DNA of 64,000 nucleotides from the NCBI GenBank assembly GCA_012517205.1, contig JAAYVL010000153.1, positions 1 to 64,000 of the forward strand. The letters run 5' to 3'. The notes below the pieces were generated by a model. The model worked only from the letters and a program-made list of their open reading frames with translations, was not told where the DNA came from and did not search any database. Both the position numbers and the translations under genes were made by a program. Origin of the DNA: Verrucomicrobiota bacterium (GTDB lineage: Bacteria > Verrucomicrobiota > Verrucomicrobiia > Limisphaerales > UBA8199). Each line of letters starts with the position of its first letter. The first letter of the stretch is position 1. Shown in pieces: positions 39,844 through 52,192 of this stretch.

Positions 39844-42360
39844 ATGCCCGTTCGGATATACGAAATTGCAAAGAAACTCGGCTGGGAGAGCAAGCAAGTT
39901 CTCGCCAAGGCGAAGTCTCTGGGCATTACCACTGCGCGGGTAGCTTCCAGTTCATTGGACAAGATAACGGCTGAATACCTCGAACTGGAGATTCTCAAAG
40001 AGCATCCGGAGCTTGCCGAACCGGCTCCGGTTCCGGCGCAAGAAACCTCACCAATCCCGGTTGAACAGCCGACAGAAACTGCCGCTGCGCCACCGGTAAT
40101 CGAGATCAAGCCGAGCGTGGAGCCCGAAGTAGCGGAAGCGGTGGTTCCGCCGGTGATAGAGGAACTTCCCGCTATTCCAGCTCCGGAAGCGGAGGTGGCG
40201 GACGTGCCAAGCGAACCCTCGCTCGCGCCGCAAGTTGTGGCGGAGGTTCAACCTCAACCACAATTGGAATCAGCCGTGGTAGAGCCGCCACCGCCGCCGG
40301 TTTTCAAGGTGGGCGACAAGGTTGGATTCATTCAGTTGCGGCCGAAGCCGCCCCCCAAAGGGAGCGAAAGATCAGGTGCACAAAAAGCGCCGCCTCGAGG
40401 GGCAAGTCCAGGGAAGAAGGCCGACTTTTTTCCACGCGAAGGCGGCTCTGGTGGACGAACCGGCACGGTGGCTTCGGGGACGACGGGGGGCAAAGGAGTA
40501 GGGGTTACGAAAGGGGCGGTGGCGGCGAAAGCCAGTGCCGAAGCCAAGTTGCAACTGCCGCTCGATGCCCAGGTTATTACTATCAAGCCGCCGATCGTAG
40601 TGCGAGATCTGGCGGAACAGCTTAAACAGAGGCCGTTCAAGATCATTGCGGACTTGATGGAATTGGGCGTGTTAGCCAGCGTCAACCAGGCTATTGACGA
40701 GAAAGAGGCGCAGAGGATTTGCGCCAAGTATGGCTACCGGTTTGAAGCGGAAAGGCGCGTGCGCGACGGTGGGCTTCATAAACCTATTGGCCCCACGATT
40801 GATCAGGATCCGGAAGATAAAGCCGAGGATTTGATTCCGCGGCCTCCGGTGGTGACCATCATGGGCCACGTTGACCACGGCAAGACCACCTTGCTTGATG
40901 TAATTCGCAAGGCCAATGTTGTCGCCAGCGAAGCGGGCGGCATAACGCAGCACATTGGTGCTTATACGATTTCCTTCCCGCACCCCGACCGCAAGAAGGC
41001 ACTGGCCCAAGTTACATTCCTGGATACTCCGGGGCATGCTGCCTTTAGTTCAATGCGGGCTCGTGGGGCGAATGTGACTGACGTGGTTGTGCTGGTCGTA
41101 GCTGCCAACGACGGAGTAATGCCGCAAACCCTAGAGGCGCTCAGCCACGCGCAGGCAGCTAAAGTGCCGGTGCTGGTCGCAGTGAATAAAATAGACCACC
41201 CCAACGCCAACGCCTTGAGGGTTCGTCAGCAATTGCAGGATAAAGGGCTGGTTCCGGACGATTGGGGTGGCGACACTATTTTTGTGGATGTTTCCGCGCT
41301 GACAAAACAGGGCGTGGACAAGTTGATCGAAATGATCCTGCTCCAAGCCGATCTGCTGGAACTCAAGGCCAATCCCAATCGGCGCGCTAAGGGGAATGTG
41401 ATTGAATCAGGTCTGGAGCCGGGAGGACCTACGGCTACCGTGCTGGTGCGCAAAGGCACCTTGCGCGTCAGCGATGTGGTGCTTTGCGGGCAATACTATG
41501 GCCGCGTGCGAGCGTTGATCAACGAAGAGAGCAAGCGCCTGAAAGAAGCCGCGCCTTCGGTGGCGGTGAAGATCCTGGGCTTGAATGGCGTGCCGGAAGC
41601 GGGGTTGGAGTTTAATGTAGTAGAGAATGAGAAAGCGGCGCGCGAACTTGCCGAGCAGCGTATTTTGGAAGCCCGGGCGCTGGGGCAGGAACCTGCGCGC
41701 GCCAAGGTCACTTTGGAGAATCTCTTTGACCGTCTCGATTCGAGTTCGGGCAAGGAACTCAAGGTGGTGGTCAAGGCTGACACGCAAGGCTCGGTCGAGG
41801 CCATCGTGGATGCCCTCAAAAAGATCGAATCGGACAAGGTATCGCTGGAAGTCATTCATAGCGCCGTCGGCACCATCACCGAATCTGATGTGGCGCTGGC
41901 CTCAGCTTCGAATGCTGTAATTCTGGGTTTTCACGCGCGCATTGACAGTGGCGTGGCTGACCGGGCCAAGCACGAAGGCGTGCAGATCAAGCAATATGCC
42001 ATTATTTATGAGCTGATTGACCAGGTAAAAGAAGCGATGGCCGGATTGCTGGAACCGCTGGTGAAGGATATCACGGTCGGCGCAGCGGAAGTGCGCAAGA
42101 TTTTTGAACTGTCCAAAGGCGCCCCGGTGGCCGGGTGCATGGTTGTTAGCGGCCGCATTGCCAAGGGGAAAGTTCGGGTGCGACGGCGCAAAGAGATCAT
42201 TTATGAAGGAATCGTCCAGTCGCTGCGTCGGTTTCAGGACGAGGTCAACGAGGTGCGTGCCGGTATGGAATGTGGCATTCGGATCGAAGGGTTCCGTGAA
42301 TTTCAGATTGGCGATAGCATCGAGTGCTACACGATGGAAAAAATCGCCCAGAAGTTGTGA
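39844..42360 (+). CDS. infB: translation initiation factor IF-2
   Basis: [79 protein letters not shown]. Confidence 0.98.
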   Translation: MPVRIYEIAKKLGWESKQVLAKAKSLGITTARVASSSLDKITAEYLELEILKEHPELAEPAPVPAQETSPIPVEQPTETAAAPPVIEIKPSVEPEVAEAVVPPVIEELPAIPAPEAEVADVPSEPSLAPQVVAEVQPQPQLESAVVEPPPPPVFKVGDKVGFIQLRPKPPPKGSERSGAQKAPPRGASPGKKADFFPREGGSGGRTGTVASGTTGGKGVGVTKGAVAAKASAEAKLQLPLDAQVITIKPPIVVRDLAEQLKQRPFKIIADLMELGVLASVNQAIDEKEAQRICAKYGYRFEAERRVRDGGLHKPIGPTIDQDPEDKAEDLIPRPPVVTIMGHVDHGKTTLLDVIRKANVVASEAGGITQHIGAYTISFPHPDRKKALAQVTFLDTPGHAAFSSMRARGANVTDVVVLVVAANDGVMPQTLEALSHAQAAKVPVLVAVNKIDHPNANALRVRQQLQDKGLVPDDWGGDTIFVDVSALTKQGVDKLIEMILLQADLLELKANPNRRAKGNVIESGLEPGGPTATVLVRKGTLRVSDVVLCGQYYGRVRALINEESKRLKEAAPSVAVKILGLNGVPEAGLEFNVVENEKAARELAEQRILEARALGQEPARAKVTLENLFDRLDSSSGKELKVVVKADTQGSVEAIVDALKKIESDKVSLEVIHSAVGTITESDVALASASNAVILGFHARIDSGVADRAKHEGVQIKQYAIIYELIDQVKEAMAGLLEPLVKDITVGAAEVRKIFELSKGAPVAGCMVVSGRIAKGKVRVRRRKEIIYEGIVQSLRRFQDEVNEVRAGMECGIRIEGFREFQIGDSIECYTMEKIAQKL

Positions 42361-42469
42361 AAATCGTAGCAGCGGAGGCGCTGAATTGCCGGGCTAATTG
42401 GGTTAGCAATGTCTGCCCGTCTTGCGGCCAGCGAAGGTTTGCCATTACCTCCTAACGGATCGATCAGAC

Positions 42470-42835
42470 ATGGTTTCTCTCAGGCTCCAACGCGTGCGCG
42501 AATTGCTGAAGCGGGAGATCGGCGAGGTCATTCGCCGGGAATTCCAAGTCAGCGAGGCGGGTTTGATCACGGTCAACGATGTGGAGGTGGCTGGTGACTT
42601 GAAGTCGGCGTTTGTCTTCATCAGCATCCTGGGCAGTGCCGACCAGCAGCGCCAGGGATTAAGCCTGCTGCGACAACATCGCCGGCGTATTCAAGAATTA
42701 GTGGCAGGAGCGGTTATTTTGAAGTACACACCGCGGCTGCGCTTTCTGGTGGACGATTCTATCGCGCGCGGGAACCGTGTGCTGGAGATCATCGAGGAAT
42801 TGGAAAAGACCCTTCCGGAGGAGCCCCCGGAATAA
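42470..42835 (+). CDS. rbfA: ribosome-binding factor A
   Basis: RLQRVRELLKREIGEVIRREF...LITVNDVEVAGDLKSAFVFISILGS...TPRLRFLVDDSIARGNRVLEIIEEL; position after infB. Confidence 0.92.
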   Translation: MVSLRLQRVRELLKREIGEVIRREFQVSEAGLITVNDVEVAGDLKSAFVFISILGSADQQRQGLSLLRQHRRRIQELVAGAVILKYTPRLRFLVDDSIARGNRVLEIIEELEKTLPEEPPE

Positions 42836-42881
42836 CCGTTCGAAACGGAAATTGCTGCAGTGCTGAGGTTGTTTTCACTAA

Positions 42882-43865
42882 ATGAGACCACACCCCAGGA
42901 TTATTGATCGCATCATCGCAGGCCTTCAGGAAAGCCGGACAATTTGTGTAGCGGGGCATATTCGACCGGATGGGGATTGTGTCGGGTCGCAACTTGGATT
43001 GACGCTCGCGCTGCGCAACGCCGGCAAGCAAGTAGTGTGCTGGAATGAAGACCGCATCCCGCAAAAGTACGAATTTCTTGATGCGGACGGCATTATCCAG
43101 AAACCAATGCCCGGATTGGAATTTGACTGCGTGGTTGCGGTGGATGCCGCCACATTCGATCGCTTGGGCTCGGTCGGGCAATACATTAGCCGGCGCAAGC
43201 TCTTCATCAACATTGACCACCATGAGAGCAACTCACGGTTCGCTGACCTCAACTGGGTTTCGGTGCGCGAACCCTCTACCGGAGAACTGGTTTACCGGCT
43301 GCTGAAGATTGCGAAATGGCCCATCACTCGGCGCATCGCCGACTGTCTGTTCACGGCGGTATCCACGGATACAGGCTCGTTTCAGTATGCCAGCACCCAG
43401 CCCGGCACGTACCACGTAGCAGGTGAATTGGTGAGCCGCGGCGCCAATCTGGCCAGGATCTGTAATGAAGTGTACCAGTCTTATCCGCTCTCCCGTGCCC
43501 GGTTGCTGCGCCATATCTACAGCCACTTCCGTCTGGCACATCAAAATCAGATAGCCTATTTCTGGCTCAAAAAGGCTGATTTAACCCGCACCGGGGCCGA
43601 TAGCAGCGACACCGAAGGGTTGATTGATCATATCCGCGCCATCGCCCCGGTTGTGGTGGCTTGCGTTTTCGAGGAAGTAGAGCCGGAACTGACCCGGGTC
43701 AGCCTGCGCTCAAAAAGTGCGAAGGTGAATGTAAGTGAAATCGCCGCTCAATTCGGAGGCGGAGGACACTCCGCAGCGGCTGGAGCGCGTATTCTCGGCA
43801 AACCCCTTTCCGTGCAGCGGAAGGTCATCGGAGCAGTCAGGCAGATGCTCAACTCGATTCACTGA
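42882..43865 (+). CDS. nrnA: DHH-family phosphoesterase, NrnA-like oligoribonuclease/pAp phosphatase
   Basis: HIRPDGDCVGSQLGLTLAL; INIDHHESNSRFADLNWV; QFGGGGHSAAAGARI; position after rbfA. Confidence 0.9.
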   Translation: MRPHPRIIDRIIAGLQESRTICVAGHIRPDGDCVGSQLGLTLALRNAGKQVVCWNEDRIPQKYEFLDADGIIQKPMPGLEFDCVVAVDAATFDRLGSVGQYISRRKLFINIDHHESNSRFADLNWVSVREPSTGELVYRLLKIAKWPITRRIADCLFTAVSTDTGSFQYASTQPGTYHVAGELVSRGANLARICNEVYQSYPLSRARLLRHIYSHFRLAHQNQIAYFWLKKADLTRTGADSSDTEGLIDHIRAIAPVVVACVFEEVEPELTRVSLRSKSAKVNVSEIAAQFGGGGHSAAAGARILGKPLSVQRKVIGAVRQMLNSIH

Positions 43866-44014
43866 TTCGACGCCGTTTCTTAACACGTACCTATTGTTCG
43901 TGTGGGCCGGTAGGGATGGTCCTACCCATGGAGAACGAGTCTTTATAGAAACGGTAACGAATGGAACCCCTTGGCGAGGTGCGATATGACCTCATCGCGG
44001 CTGCCTGACGAATT

Positions 44015-44704
44015 TCAGAGCTTTCCCGCTGCCGCCGGATCGGCCAATACCAGAGTTCGGTCGCGGCGCACACGGCTAGCCGGGATCGTCAGCTCTCCCT
44101 CACACAATCGTAACAGCATCTCCGCTTTGTCCGCGCCCGTCACCACCCACAGGATGCGTCGTGCGCGATTGAGAATCGGATAGGTCAACGTCATTCGCCG
44201 ACGGCCCTGGTAAGGTTGGGTTGGTGCCACGTCCGCTTCCGTGACTTGGAGCACCGGATCGCCCGGTATCAATGACGCGGTGTGCCCGTCCGCGCCAAGG
44301 CCCAGGTGGACGAGGTCAAGAACTGGCGGAATGCCGGCGATTCCCTGCAGTACGTGAGCGTAGTTTCGGGATGCCGTTTCGAGGTCCGGAAAATCCACAG
44401 GCATAGCCTGGATTTGTTTCGCGAGCAGCGAGACGCACCCCAGCAAACTCTCACGCAAGTGAACAAGATTTCGGTCTGGATGTTCCGGTGGTGCCACCCG
44501 TTCATCTACCTGCACCACGTAGACGCGATCCCACGGAACTTGCTCGCACGTTAACGCACGCAGCATTTTCCAAGGCGTGCGGCCCCCGCTGACGGCCAGG
44601 ACGAATCGACCCCGCGCCGCCACGGCTTCCCTAGCCGTGCAGGCGATTTCCCTGGCCGCCGCGGCGGCGACCGCCTCGACGTCCGGTTGCACACGAATTT
44701 CCAT
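44015..44704 (-). CDS. pgl: 6-phosphogluconolactonase
   Basis: RFVLAVSGGRTPWKMLRALTCEQVPWDRVYVVQVDERVAPPEHPDRN...LVHLGLGADGHTASLIPGDPVL. Confidence 0.92.
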   Translation of the reverse strand: MEIRVQPDVEAVAAAAAREIACTAREAVAARGRFVLAVSGGRTPWKMLRALTCEQVPWDRVYVVQVDERVAPPEHPDRNLVHLRESLLGCVSLLAKQIQAMPVDFPDLETASRNYAHVLQGIAGIPPVLDLVHLGLGADGHTASLIPGDPVLQVTEADVAPTQPYQGRRRMTLTYPILNRARRILWVVTGADKAEMLLRLCEGELTIPASRVRRDRTLVLADPAAAGKL

Positions 44705-44816
44705 GATGCCGGCTAGAGCGGTTTCACTGGCCTCGTAGCCGTTTGGTGGCCAAGAACAGGCTGTAAACATTGGCGATTAAAGATTCTGCGGCGGCCACAG
44801 TTTAGTTTAAACCGCT

Positions 44817-46457
44817 CTAACGCTTTTTCAACCGCCGATAGCGACAAATAAGATTGTTTGTGGAACTGTCATGCTTCAGCTCCGGATCACCCGTACTTTC
44901 CAGTTCAGCAGCGATATTCTGCGCCAGCACTTTGCCGAGTTGGACGCCCCATTGGTCGAAAGAGTTGATGTTCCAAATTACGCCTTGGGTGAAAACAACA
45001 TGTTCATAGAGTGCCACGAGCGCACCCAGCGTGGTGGGCGTGAGGCGTTCAGCCAGAAGGGTGTTTGACGGGCGATTGCCCGTGAATACCCGGTGTGGTA
45101 CGAGCCAACTCGGCGTGTCCCGGACCTCCTCTGGCCTCAGGCCAAAAGCCAGCGCCTCACCTTGCGCAAAGGCATTTGCCAGTAGCAGTTCATGATGATG
45201 CCCTAGCGGCACGAGTTCCTGAGCAAATGCGATGAAATCGCACGGAATAAGCCGCGTTCCTTGGTGAATCAATTGGTAGAATGAGTGCTGCCCGTTGGTT
45301 CCCGGTTCGCCAAAATAGACGGGGCAAGTATCATAATTTACCGCTTGGCCATCCAAGGTGACGTTCTTGCCGTTGCTTTCCATGGTCAACTGTTGCAAGT
45401 AAGCCGGAAAGCGTTTGAGGTACTGTTCGTAAGGCAGAACCGCCACCGCCGGCGCTCCAAAGAAGTTGTTGTTCCAGATGTTCAGCAAGGCCATGATCAC
45501 CGGCAGATTCCTCTCAAACGGTTCCCGGCGGAAATGTTCGTCCATTTGGCGGAAGCCGTCCAACATCGCGCGGAAGTGCTCCGGGCCTATGGCTATCATT
45601 GTGGAAAGGCCAATCGCTGATCCCATGGAGTAGCGGCCGCCAACCCAATCCCAAAAGCCAAACATGTTGGTCGTATCTATGCCAAAGTCAGCCACACGCT
45701 GGGCTTGGGTGGAAACGGCGACAAAATGTTTTGCGACCGCTTTTTCATCCGCGCCCAATCCATTGAGCAGCCACTGACGGGCGCTTCTGGCATTTGTAAT
45801 AGTCTCCAGTGTATTGAACATCTTGGAGGACACGATGAACAGCGTCTCCGCCGGATCCAAGCCCCGAGTCGCTTCCTCCAAGTCGCTTCCATCTATGTTA
45901 GAGACAAATCGGAAGGTTATAGTCCGGGTGCTGTAATGCTTGAGGGCTTCATAGGCCATCACCGGGCCGAGGTCGGAGCCTCCAATGCCAATGTTGACAA
46001 GATTACGGATCGGTTTGCCGGTGTACCCCTTCCAGGTCCCACACCGAACGCGATCGGCAAAATCAGCCATCCGGTCGAGAACCGCATGCACTTCCGGCAC
46101 CACATTCCGGTTGTCCACGAGCATGGACTCACTCCTGGGGGCGCGCAAAGCTACGTGCAGGGCGGCGCGATCTTCGGTGAAATTAATCTTATCCCCGCGG
46201 AACATCGCTTCAATGCGTTCGGACAATCTGGATTCCCGCGCCAGTTGCAGGAGAAGTTTAATCGTTTCGTCCGTGATACGATTCTTGGAATAGTCCAGGA
46301 ACCATCCTGCGGCTTCGGCATTTAGCCGTTCCCCGCGCTGCGGATCGTTAGCGAAGAGATCCCGCAAATGCCATTGGCGGGCAGTCCGAAAATGCGCAGC
46401 CAGCGTCTTCCAGGCATCGCGCTCTACAAGAAATTTGGGGCTAACAGTAGGATTCAT
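44817..46457 (-). CDS. pgi: glucose-6-phosphate isomerase
   Basis: [62 protein letters not shown]. Confidence 0.97.
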   Translation of the reverse strand: MNPTVSPKFLVERDAWKTLAAHFRTARQWHLRDLFANDPQRGERLNAEAAGWFLDYSKNRITDETIKLLLQLARESRLSERIEAMFRGDKINFTEDRAALHVALRAPRSESMLVDNRNVVPEVHAVLDRMADFADRVRCGTWKGYTGKPIRNLVNIGIGGSDLGPVMAYEALKHYSTRTITFRFVSNIDGSDLEEATRGLDPAETLFIVSSKMFNTLETITNARSARQWLLNGLGADEKAVAKHFVAVSTQAQRVADFGIDTTNMFGFWDWVGGRYSMGSAIGLSTMIAIGPEHFRAMLDGFRQMDEHFRREPFERNLPVIMALLNIWNNNFFGAPAVAVLPYEQYLKRFPAYLQQLTMESNGKNVTLDGQAVNYDTCPVYFGEPGTNGQHSFYQLIHQGTRLIPCDFIAFAQELVPLGHHHELLLANAFAQGEALAFGLRPEEVRDTPSWLVPHRVFTGNRPSNTLLAERLTPTTLGALVALYEHVVFTQGVIWNINSFDQWGVQLGKVLAQNIAAELESTGDPELKHDSSTNNLICRYRRLKKR

Positions 46458-46500
46458 GATTCTTGATCGCCCCGGCCGTTAAGCGAAGGCCGGCGGCCTT

Positions 46501-48183
46501 TTAGTCATTCAAAGCAAGGCTGACAATGTTCTGCGCTTCATGGACAATAGCTTCCAAGTGTTTCTCATCGCAGAAACTTTCGGCATAAATCTTGTAAAGG
46601 TTCTCGGTGCCAGAAGGTCGGGCGGCGAACCAACCATTGGCTGCCACCACCTTTAACCCACCGAAGGGTTCATGGGATCCCGGCGCGTGCGTCAGCCTGG
46701 CAATGATGGTTTCACCCGCCAGGCTCGGCGCCTTGACCGCTTCGGGTGATAGTTTTGCCAGGCGCGCTTTCTTCTCTGGGGTGATTGCAGCGTCAATTCG
46801 CGTGTAGAAAGGCACCCCAAGTTCCATAGTGAGCATCTGATAATGCTCTCCCGGATCCTTACCGGTGCAGGCCGTAATCTCTGCAGCCAACAAAGCCAGC
46901 AAAATGCCATCTTTATCCGTAGTCCAAACTGTTCCTTCACGCCGCAAAAAGCTGGCCCCTGCACTTTCCTCGCCGCCAAAACAAAAGGAGCCTTCAAACA
47001 GCCCCGATGCAAAATACTTGAATCCCACCGGCACCTCGATCAACGTCCAGCCCAGTTTTCGCACTACGCGATCAATCAGGCTACTGCTGACCAGCGTCTT
47101 GCCCACCGCAGCCTTAGGATTCCAGTTTGGCCGGTGACTGAGCAAATAGTGAATGGCCACTGCTAAATAGTGATTTGGATTCAACAACCCTGCCGACGGT
47201 GTAACAATGCCATGCCGATCAGCGTCCGGGTCGTTGCCAAAAGCCACTTGGTAATGCTCCTTCAATCCAACCAATCCGGCCATTGCGTAAGCACTTGAAC
47301 AATCCATACGAACTTTACCATCATGGTCCACTGGCATGAATGAAAAGGTCGGATCCAGCCGCGGGTTAACCACGGTGAGGTCCAACTTATAGATGGAGTT
47401 TATCATTTCCCAGAACGGCAGTGAGGCCCCACCCAGCGGGTCCACCCCTAACCGAAGTCCGCCCGCATGAACCGCATCCATGTCAATGGCATTACGCAAA
47501 TCCTGGACATACGCTAAAACGAGATCTTCCTTGTGAGTGGTTGCCGCCGAAAGTGCCCGGTCGAATGGGATCCGGCTCACACCAGCATTGCCGTCGCGTA
47601 GCAGTTCATTAGCCCGCCGTTCAATCCATTTCGTAACCCCTGTGTCCGCCGGGCCGCCATTTGACGGATTATACTTAAATCCGCCATCCTCCGGTGGGTT
47701 ATGCGATGGTGTAATAACAATACCATCCGCCAAGGCTTCCTTACGGTTCCGGTTATAAACCAGAATAGCCCGCGAGATAACCGGAGTGGGGGTTACGCCA
47801 TCGTTGCGCTGAATGATCACCTCGACATTATTGGCGGCCAGTACTTCGAGGGCGGAGCGTTGGGCCACCCCCGAAAGCGCATGTGTATCCTTGCCCATGT
47901 ACAGCGGCCCACGGATACCTTGGCAACGCCGATAATCACAAATCGCTTGAGTAATCGCTAGAACGTGAGCTTCGGTAAAAGTCCCGCGCAGCGGACTGCC
48001 ACGATGCCCCGACGTGCCGAAACTGACCGCTTGGTTGCGGTTGCCGGGGTCAGGTTTCTGGTGGTAATATTCGCGCGCAAGTTGCTTGAGGTCCACCAGT
48101 TTTTCCCGCGGTATGAGTTTGCCAGCGAGCGGTGAAGCTCCCGTCGGCTTATTTGTATTGCTGCTAACCATCGCGAGACTCAT
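46501..48183 (-). CDS. pgm: phosphoglucomutase, alpha-D-glucose phosphate-specific
   Basis: [97 protein letters not shown]; start ATG 48183 or 48171. Confidence 0.95.
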   Translation of the reverse strand: MSLAMVSSNTNKPTGASPLAGKLIPREKLVDLKQLAREYYHQKPDPGNRNQAVSFGTSGHRGSPLRGTFTEAHVLAITQAICDYRRCQGIRGPLYMGKDTHALSGVAQRSALEVLAANNVEVIIQRNDGVTPTPVISRAILVYNRNRKEALADGIVITPSHNPPEDGGFKYNPSNGGPADTGVTKWIERRANELLRDGNAGVSRIPFDRALSAATTHKEDLVLAYVQDLRNAIDMDAVHAGGLRLGVDPLGGASLPFWEMINSIYKLDLTVVNPRLDPTFSFMPVDHDGKVRMDCSSAYAMAGLVGLKEHYQVAFGNDPDADRHGIVTPSAGLLNPNHYLAVAIHYLLSHRPNWNPKAAVGKTLVSSSLIDRVVRKLGWTLIEVPVGFKYFASGLFEGSFCFGGEESAGASFLRREGTVWTTDKDGILLALLAAEITACTGKDPGEHYQMLTMELGVPFYTRIDAAITPEKKARLAKLSPEAVKAPSLAGETIIARLTHAPGSHEPFGGLKVVAANGWFAARPSGTENLYKIYAESFCDEKHLEAIVHEAQNIVSLALND

Positions 48184-48506
48184 AAAGGGAAATCTACGCC
48201 GATTCAATATTAACTGTTGTCCCAAACTAACTTTAACCTGATTTGCCGGATACGCTGAACTTTCAAACTCCTGTGGACTTTCGAAAACCAACTAAACGAA
48301 ACCGCAGCGATTCAGTTGGGTGGTTCAACTGCCTGCCCTCATTTCATCCCAAAAAACTAGGTTGCGGTGGTTTTCATAGAGGGTGAAGCGGTCTGGTTCC
48401 AAGCTGAGAGGCTCGGAATCGCGGGACTGGAATTGAACTCTCCGCAGTTGGCTTCGGCCAGCGTAATACCACTTCTCTATAATAATCAGAACAATATGCT
48501 TGCGAT

Positions 48507-49590
48507 TTGGAAGGGGATGTGAGACGCATCGGCATGGCCCGAGCCCGACTCAAACTGACCGTCCTTCCGGCCCAGAAAGCCGAGTTGGAACAACGATTCA
48601 AGGCGGCGAACAACGTTCGCCAGCGTCAACGACTCCAAGCGATCCTGTTGGCCACCACGGGGCGGCACGGCTACCGAGACATCGCCCAGATAGTGGGCTG
48701 TGCCCCGAGCACCTTCGCCCTGTGGCTCAACAAGTATCTGGCCGGCGGGGTGGAGGAATTGCTGCGCCGGGACACGCCCCCCGGTTCGAGCAGTCCGATC
48801 GGGGCCCCCGCCGTGCAGGAAGCGTTGGTGGCAGGCTTGAAATCCGGGCGTTGGCGCACGGCGGGACAGGTCGCCGCTTGGCTGCAGGAGGAACACGGGA
48901 TCAAGCGGGCGGCCAAATCCCTGTATCGGTGGTTGGGAAAAGCCGGAGGCGCGCTGCGGGTTCCGCGCCCTGCCCACGTGTTGCAGAACCCGTTGGCCCG
49001 CGCCGCCTTCCGCGCCGAGTTGGAGGAACGGCTTAAACGGCTGGCCTTGCCCAAAGATCGACCGGTGAAGATCTGGGTGGCCGATGAAAGCCGGTTTGGT
49101 CTGCATACGCACCGTCGGCGTTGTTGGACGCTGCGCGGGCAGCGGGTGGTGATTGCGCAACAGCAGCGCTATGAGTGGGAATATGTATATGGGGCCCTGG
49201 AAGGGTTGACGGGGCAGGCTCAGTTCCGGTTTATGCCTTCGGTCGGTCTGGACTTCAGCCGGGATTTTCTGGGGCAAATTGCCGCCCGCGATCCGTTTGC
49301 CGAGCCTGTGGTAATTGGGGATCAGGCCGGTTTTCACCCGCGCGCGGAGGATAAGCATCTGCCCCAACGGGTTCATCTGCTTCCCTTGCCCCCCCTACAG
49401 CCCAGAACTCAATCCTATCGAGGGGCTATGGGACCAAGTGCAGGACATCACGTGCAATCAACGTCACACCAGCTTGGACACTTTGGAGGAATCGCTGACC
49501 CGGGCGCTGCGCCCATTCTGGGAAACGCCGGCCAAAGTCTTATCCCTCATTCACCACTGGCTTCACGCTAAAGCAAACGCTACGCTTTGA
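48507..49590 (+). pseudogene. IS630-family transposase interrupted by one frameshift
   Basis: N-terminal HTH and WVADESRFGLHTHRRRCWTLRGQR in one frame; LPLPPYSPELNPIEGLWDQVQDITCNQRH in the next frame after a C7 tract near 49390. Confidence 0.88.
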
Positions 49591-49629
49591 CCCACTGTTC
49601 CGATTCACGGTGAGAAATGGTATGACATA

Positions 49630-50247
49630 TAAAAAAAGACACTCCGCGCCAGCGAACAGGATCGGTCGGACATAGCGCAGGTCCGCCGAGAATGGAAACG
49701 TCGCCAGGCCGGGTTGGATCCGGCAAAACTGATCTTCCTGGATGAATCCGGAGCCAAGACCAACATGACGCGCCTGCGCGGCAGGGCATTGCGAGGGCAA
49801 CGCGTGCATGCCAAGAGTCCGCATGGTCATTGGCGAACCACCACGATGTTATGCGCCATACGGATGGACGGTTCCACCGCCTGCATGGCCGTGGACGGGC
49901 CGACCGATACGGAGGTGTTTCGAGCTTATGTGGAGGGCGTATTGTGTCCCACCGTTAAAGAAGGAGACATGGTGGTGATGGACAATCTCTCCCCTCACAA
50001 AAGCGAAGCAACCCGCTCGGTGCTTAAGGCTGCGGGTGCCCAAGTGATGTTTCTGCCTGCCTATTCGCCGGACCTCAATCCGATCGAGAACATGTGGAGC
50101 AAGGTTAAAAACCACCCCCGTGGCCAAGAGGCACGCAGCGACTCGGAACGGATCGGGGCAATAGCCTCAGCTTTGAAGACTATCACACGTCAGGATGCAA
50201 CAAACTGGTTTGCCCATTGCGGTTACAGTTTTATTAATTTGCTCTAG
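49630..50247 (+). pseudogene. second IS630-family transposase, N-terminally truncated
   Basis: KKTLRASEQDRSDIAQVRREWKRRQAGLDPAKLIFLDESGAKTNMTRLRGRALRGQRVHAK...VVMDNLSPHKSEATRSVLKAAGAQVMFLPAYSPDLNPIENMWSKVK; no HTH upstream. Confidence 0.85.
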
Positions 50248-50268
50248 CGTTCGTTGGGAGCCCCGCGG

Positions 50269-51282
50269 CTACGGGCGATGGGAATGCGCGTAGGCGCAAA
50301 GGGCGCGGAGATTTTCGTGGGGAGTATCACGGGGAACTTCACAACCGGCACCGACGATGAATCGCGGCCCGGCCTGGCGGTGGCATTCCGCTATGGCCCG
50401 GGTGACGTCGTCCGGATTCCCATTGCGCAGAATGGTGACCGGGTTCAGGTTGCCAAGCAGGACGGGATCCGGCCCCATCTTTTGCCGCGCCTCGGTGAGC
50501 GGGGCTAGGGAGTCCAGGTCAATAATATCACAACCGAGCCGGCTCATGCCCTCCAGTATCTGGCGGGTATTGCCACAGATATGCAGGCGGACCCGGCCGC
50601 CAAGGGCGTGGATGCCGTCCACAAGCTGCTTTTCGTAAGGCCAGACAAACTCGTTGTAAATCCCCGGGCCGACGAGCGACGCGGCGGCATCGCCAACGCC
50701 GATGATGTCCGCCCCGGCCTTGATCTGCTCGCGCGCAAACCGCAGCTCCATTTCAATAACGAAAGCGAAGAGGTCGCGCACAAAAGCCGGGTCATCGTAG
50801 AAGTCCATCATCAGGGTGTTAATGCCGCGCAGGTCGGCGGCTTCGGCGATGGGCCCCTCGACCCAGCCCTCAATGATCATTTCCTTCCCGACGCGCTGCT
50901 GGTACAACTCCAGCGCCTTGAGGGCGTTGTGCATACGGCCGCCGCCGCGCGGGTCCGGAACTTTCAGGGAGAGCAGCCGGGCCTTATCCGCCAGCAGGGA
51001 CTGGCCTTCCACGAGCGCGACGGGCTGATGATCGAAATACTCCACCGCCGCGCCGCAATCCGCCGCCTCGCGTGCGGGATCGGACATGGTGTTGACGTAG
51101 TCGAAGCCGAAGGCCTCCGCGGTGCGAATTTGCCCCTCGACCAGCACCCGGTAGTCGGTGCAGTAATCACGGTAGCGCGCGCCGATCAGCGAGCCGGCGA
51201 ACATCATGGTGATGGGCATGAGCGGCAGCCGGTCAACCGGCTGGCCGGCCAAGTGCGCCAGAACTCGCTCCCGGCGGGTCAT
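50269..51282 (-). CDS. uroporphyrinogen decarboxylase-family (MtaA/CmuA-like) corrinoid methyltransferase
   Basis: MTRRERVLAHLAGQPVDRLPLMPITMMFAG...IIGVGDAAASLVGPGIYNEFVWPYEKQLVDGIHALGGRVRLHICGNTRQIL. Confidence 0.9.
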   Translation of the reverse strand: MTRRERVLAHLAGQPVDRLPLMPITMMFAGSLIGARYRDYCTDYRVLVEGQIRTAEAFGFDYVNTMSDPAREAADCGAAVEYFDHQPVALVEGQSLLADKARLLSLKVPDPRGGGRMHNALKALELYQQRVGKEMIIEGWVEGPIAEAADLRGINTLMMDFYDDPAFVRDLFAFVIEMELRFAREQIKAGADIIGVGDAAASLVGPGIYNEFVWPYEKQLVDGIHALGGRVRLHICGNTRQILEGMSRLGCDIIDLDSLAPLTEARQKMGPDPVLLGNLNPVTILRNGNPDDVTRAIAECHRQAGPRFIVGAGCEVPRDTPHENLRALCAYAHSHRP

Positions 51283-51288
51283 CGGCGG

Positions 51289-52164
51289 TCAGCGATGGCG
51301 CAGGGCGCGCCCGGCGGCGACAATAAACTCGGGCCGCGTGCCGCAGCACCCCCCGACCAGGTTGGCACCCGCCTGAACCAAGGCCGGAATAGAACCGGCA
51401 AACTCCTCGGGAGTCGTAGTGTAGCGGGGTTGCCCGGCCACCATAATCGGCAGCCCGGCATTGGGCTTCATCCAAATGGGCCGGTCAGTGACCGCGCGCA
51501 TTCGCCGGCAGATCCCGATGAATCCGGCGGCCCCCTGACCGCAGTTGGCGCCGACGACATCCGCGCCCGCCGTGATCAGCGCCTGGACGGCTTGCTCGGG
51601 CGTATTTCCCATCATGGTGCGATCCTTTTCTTTGCCGCTGTCGAAGACCATGCTGGCCACGACCGGCAGGCCCGTCTCGCGCGCGGCGCCGATGGCCACC
51701 GTGGCCTCCGCCAGGTCGGACATCGTTTCGACAACCAGCGCGTCGGCCCCGGCGCCGGCCAGGGCGCGGGCCTGCTCGCGGAAGGCCGCCCACAGCTCGG
51801 CTTCGGTGACATCGCCGTTCATGAGCAGTTTGCCGGTCGGGCCGATCGAGGCGAACACGCGGGCGCGGCCAGCGGCGGCCTGGCGCGAAATCTCCACGCC
51901 GCGCGCGTTGATCTCGCCGGCTTGATCTCCGGCAGCCGCTTCGGCAAGGCGGATGCGGTTGGCGCCGAAGGTATTGGTGAGAATCACCCGGCTGCCGGCG
52001 GCCACATACGCCGCGGCAACTTCGCCGACGCGCTCCGGGTGGGTGAGGTTCCAAAGGTCCGGCGTCTCCCCCGCGCCCAGGCCCCGCGCCTGAAGTTCGG
52101 TGCCCCATGCGCCGTCGGTTATGACCGGCCCCTGGGAAAGGAGTTCCTCAAGAAGCGGATGCAT
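51289..52164 (-). CDS. homocysteine S-methyltransferase-domain protein
   Basis: VITDGAWGTELQARGL...GSRVILTNTFGANRIRL...VVGANCGQGAAGFIGICRRM...GANLVGGCCGTRPEFI zinc-binding motifs; ATG 52164. Confidence 0.92.
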   Translation of the reverse strand: MHPLLEELLSQGPVITDGAWGTELQARGLGAGETPDLWNLTHPERVGEVAAAYVAAGSRVILTNTFGANRIRLAEAAAGDQAGEINARGVEISRQAAAGRARVFASIGPTGKLLMNGDVTEAELWAAFREQARALAGAGADALVVETMSDLAEATVAIGAARETGLPVVASMVFDSGKEKDRTMMGNTPEQAVQALITAGADVVGANCGQGAAGFIGICRRMRAVTDRPIWMKPNAGLPIMVAGQPRYTTTPEEFAGSIPALVQAGANLVGGCCGTRPEFIVAAGRALRHR

Positions 52165-52192
52165 GGCCGGCGGAGAAACCCGTGCCGCGGGA

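Noticed and set aside
39844-40560. Low-complexity Pro/Ala/Glu/Gly-rich stretch as a possible repeat element
   Set aside because: It is the normal variable N-terminal linker of IF-2
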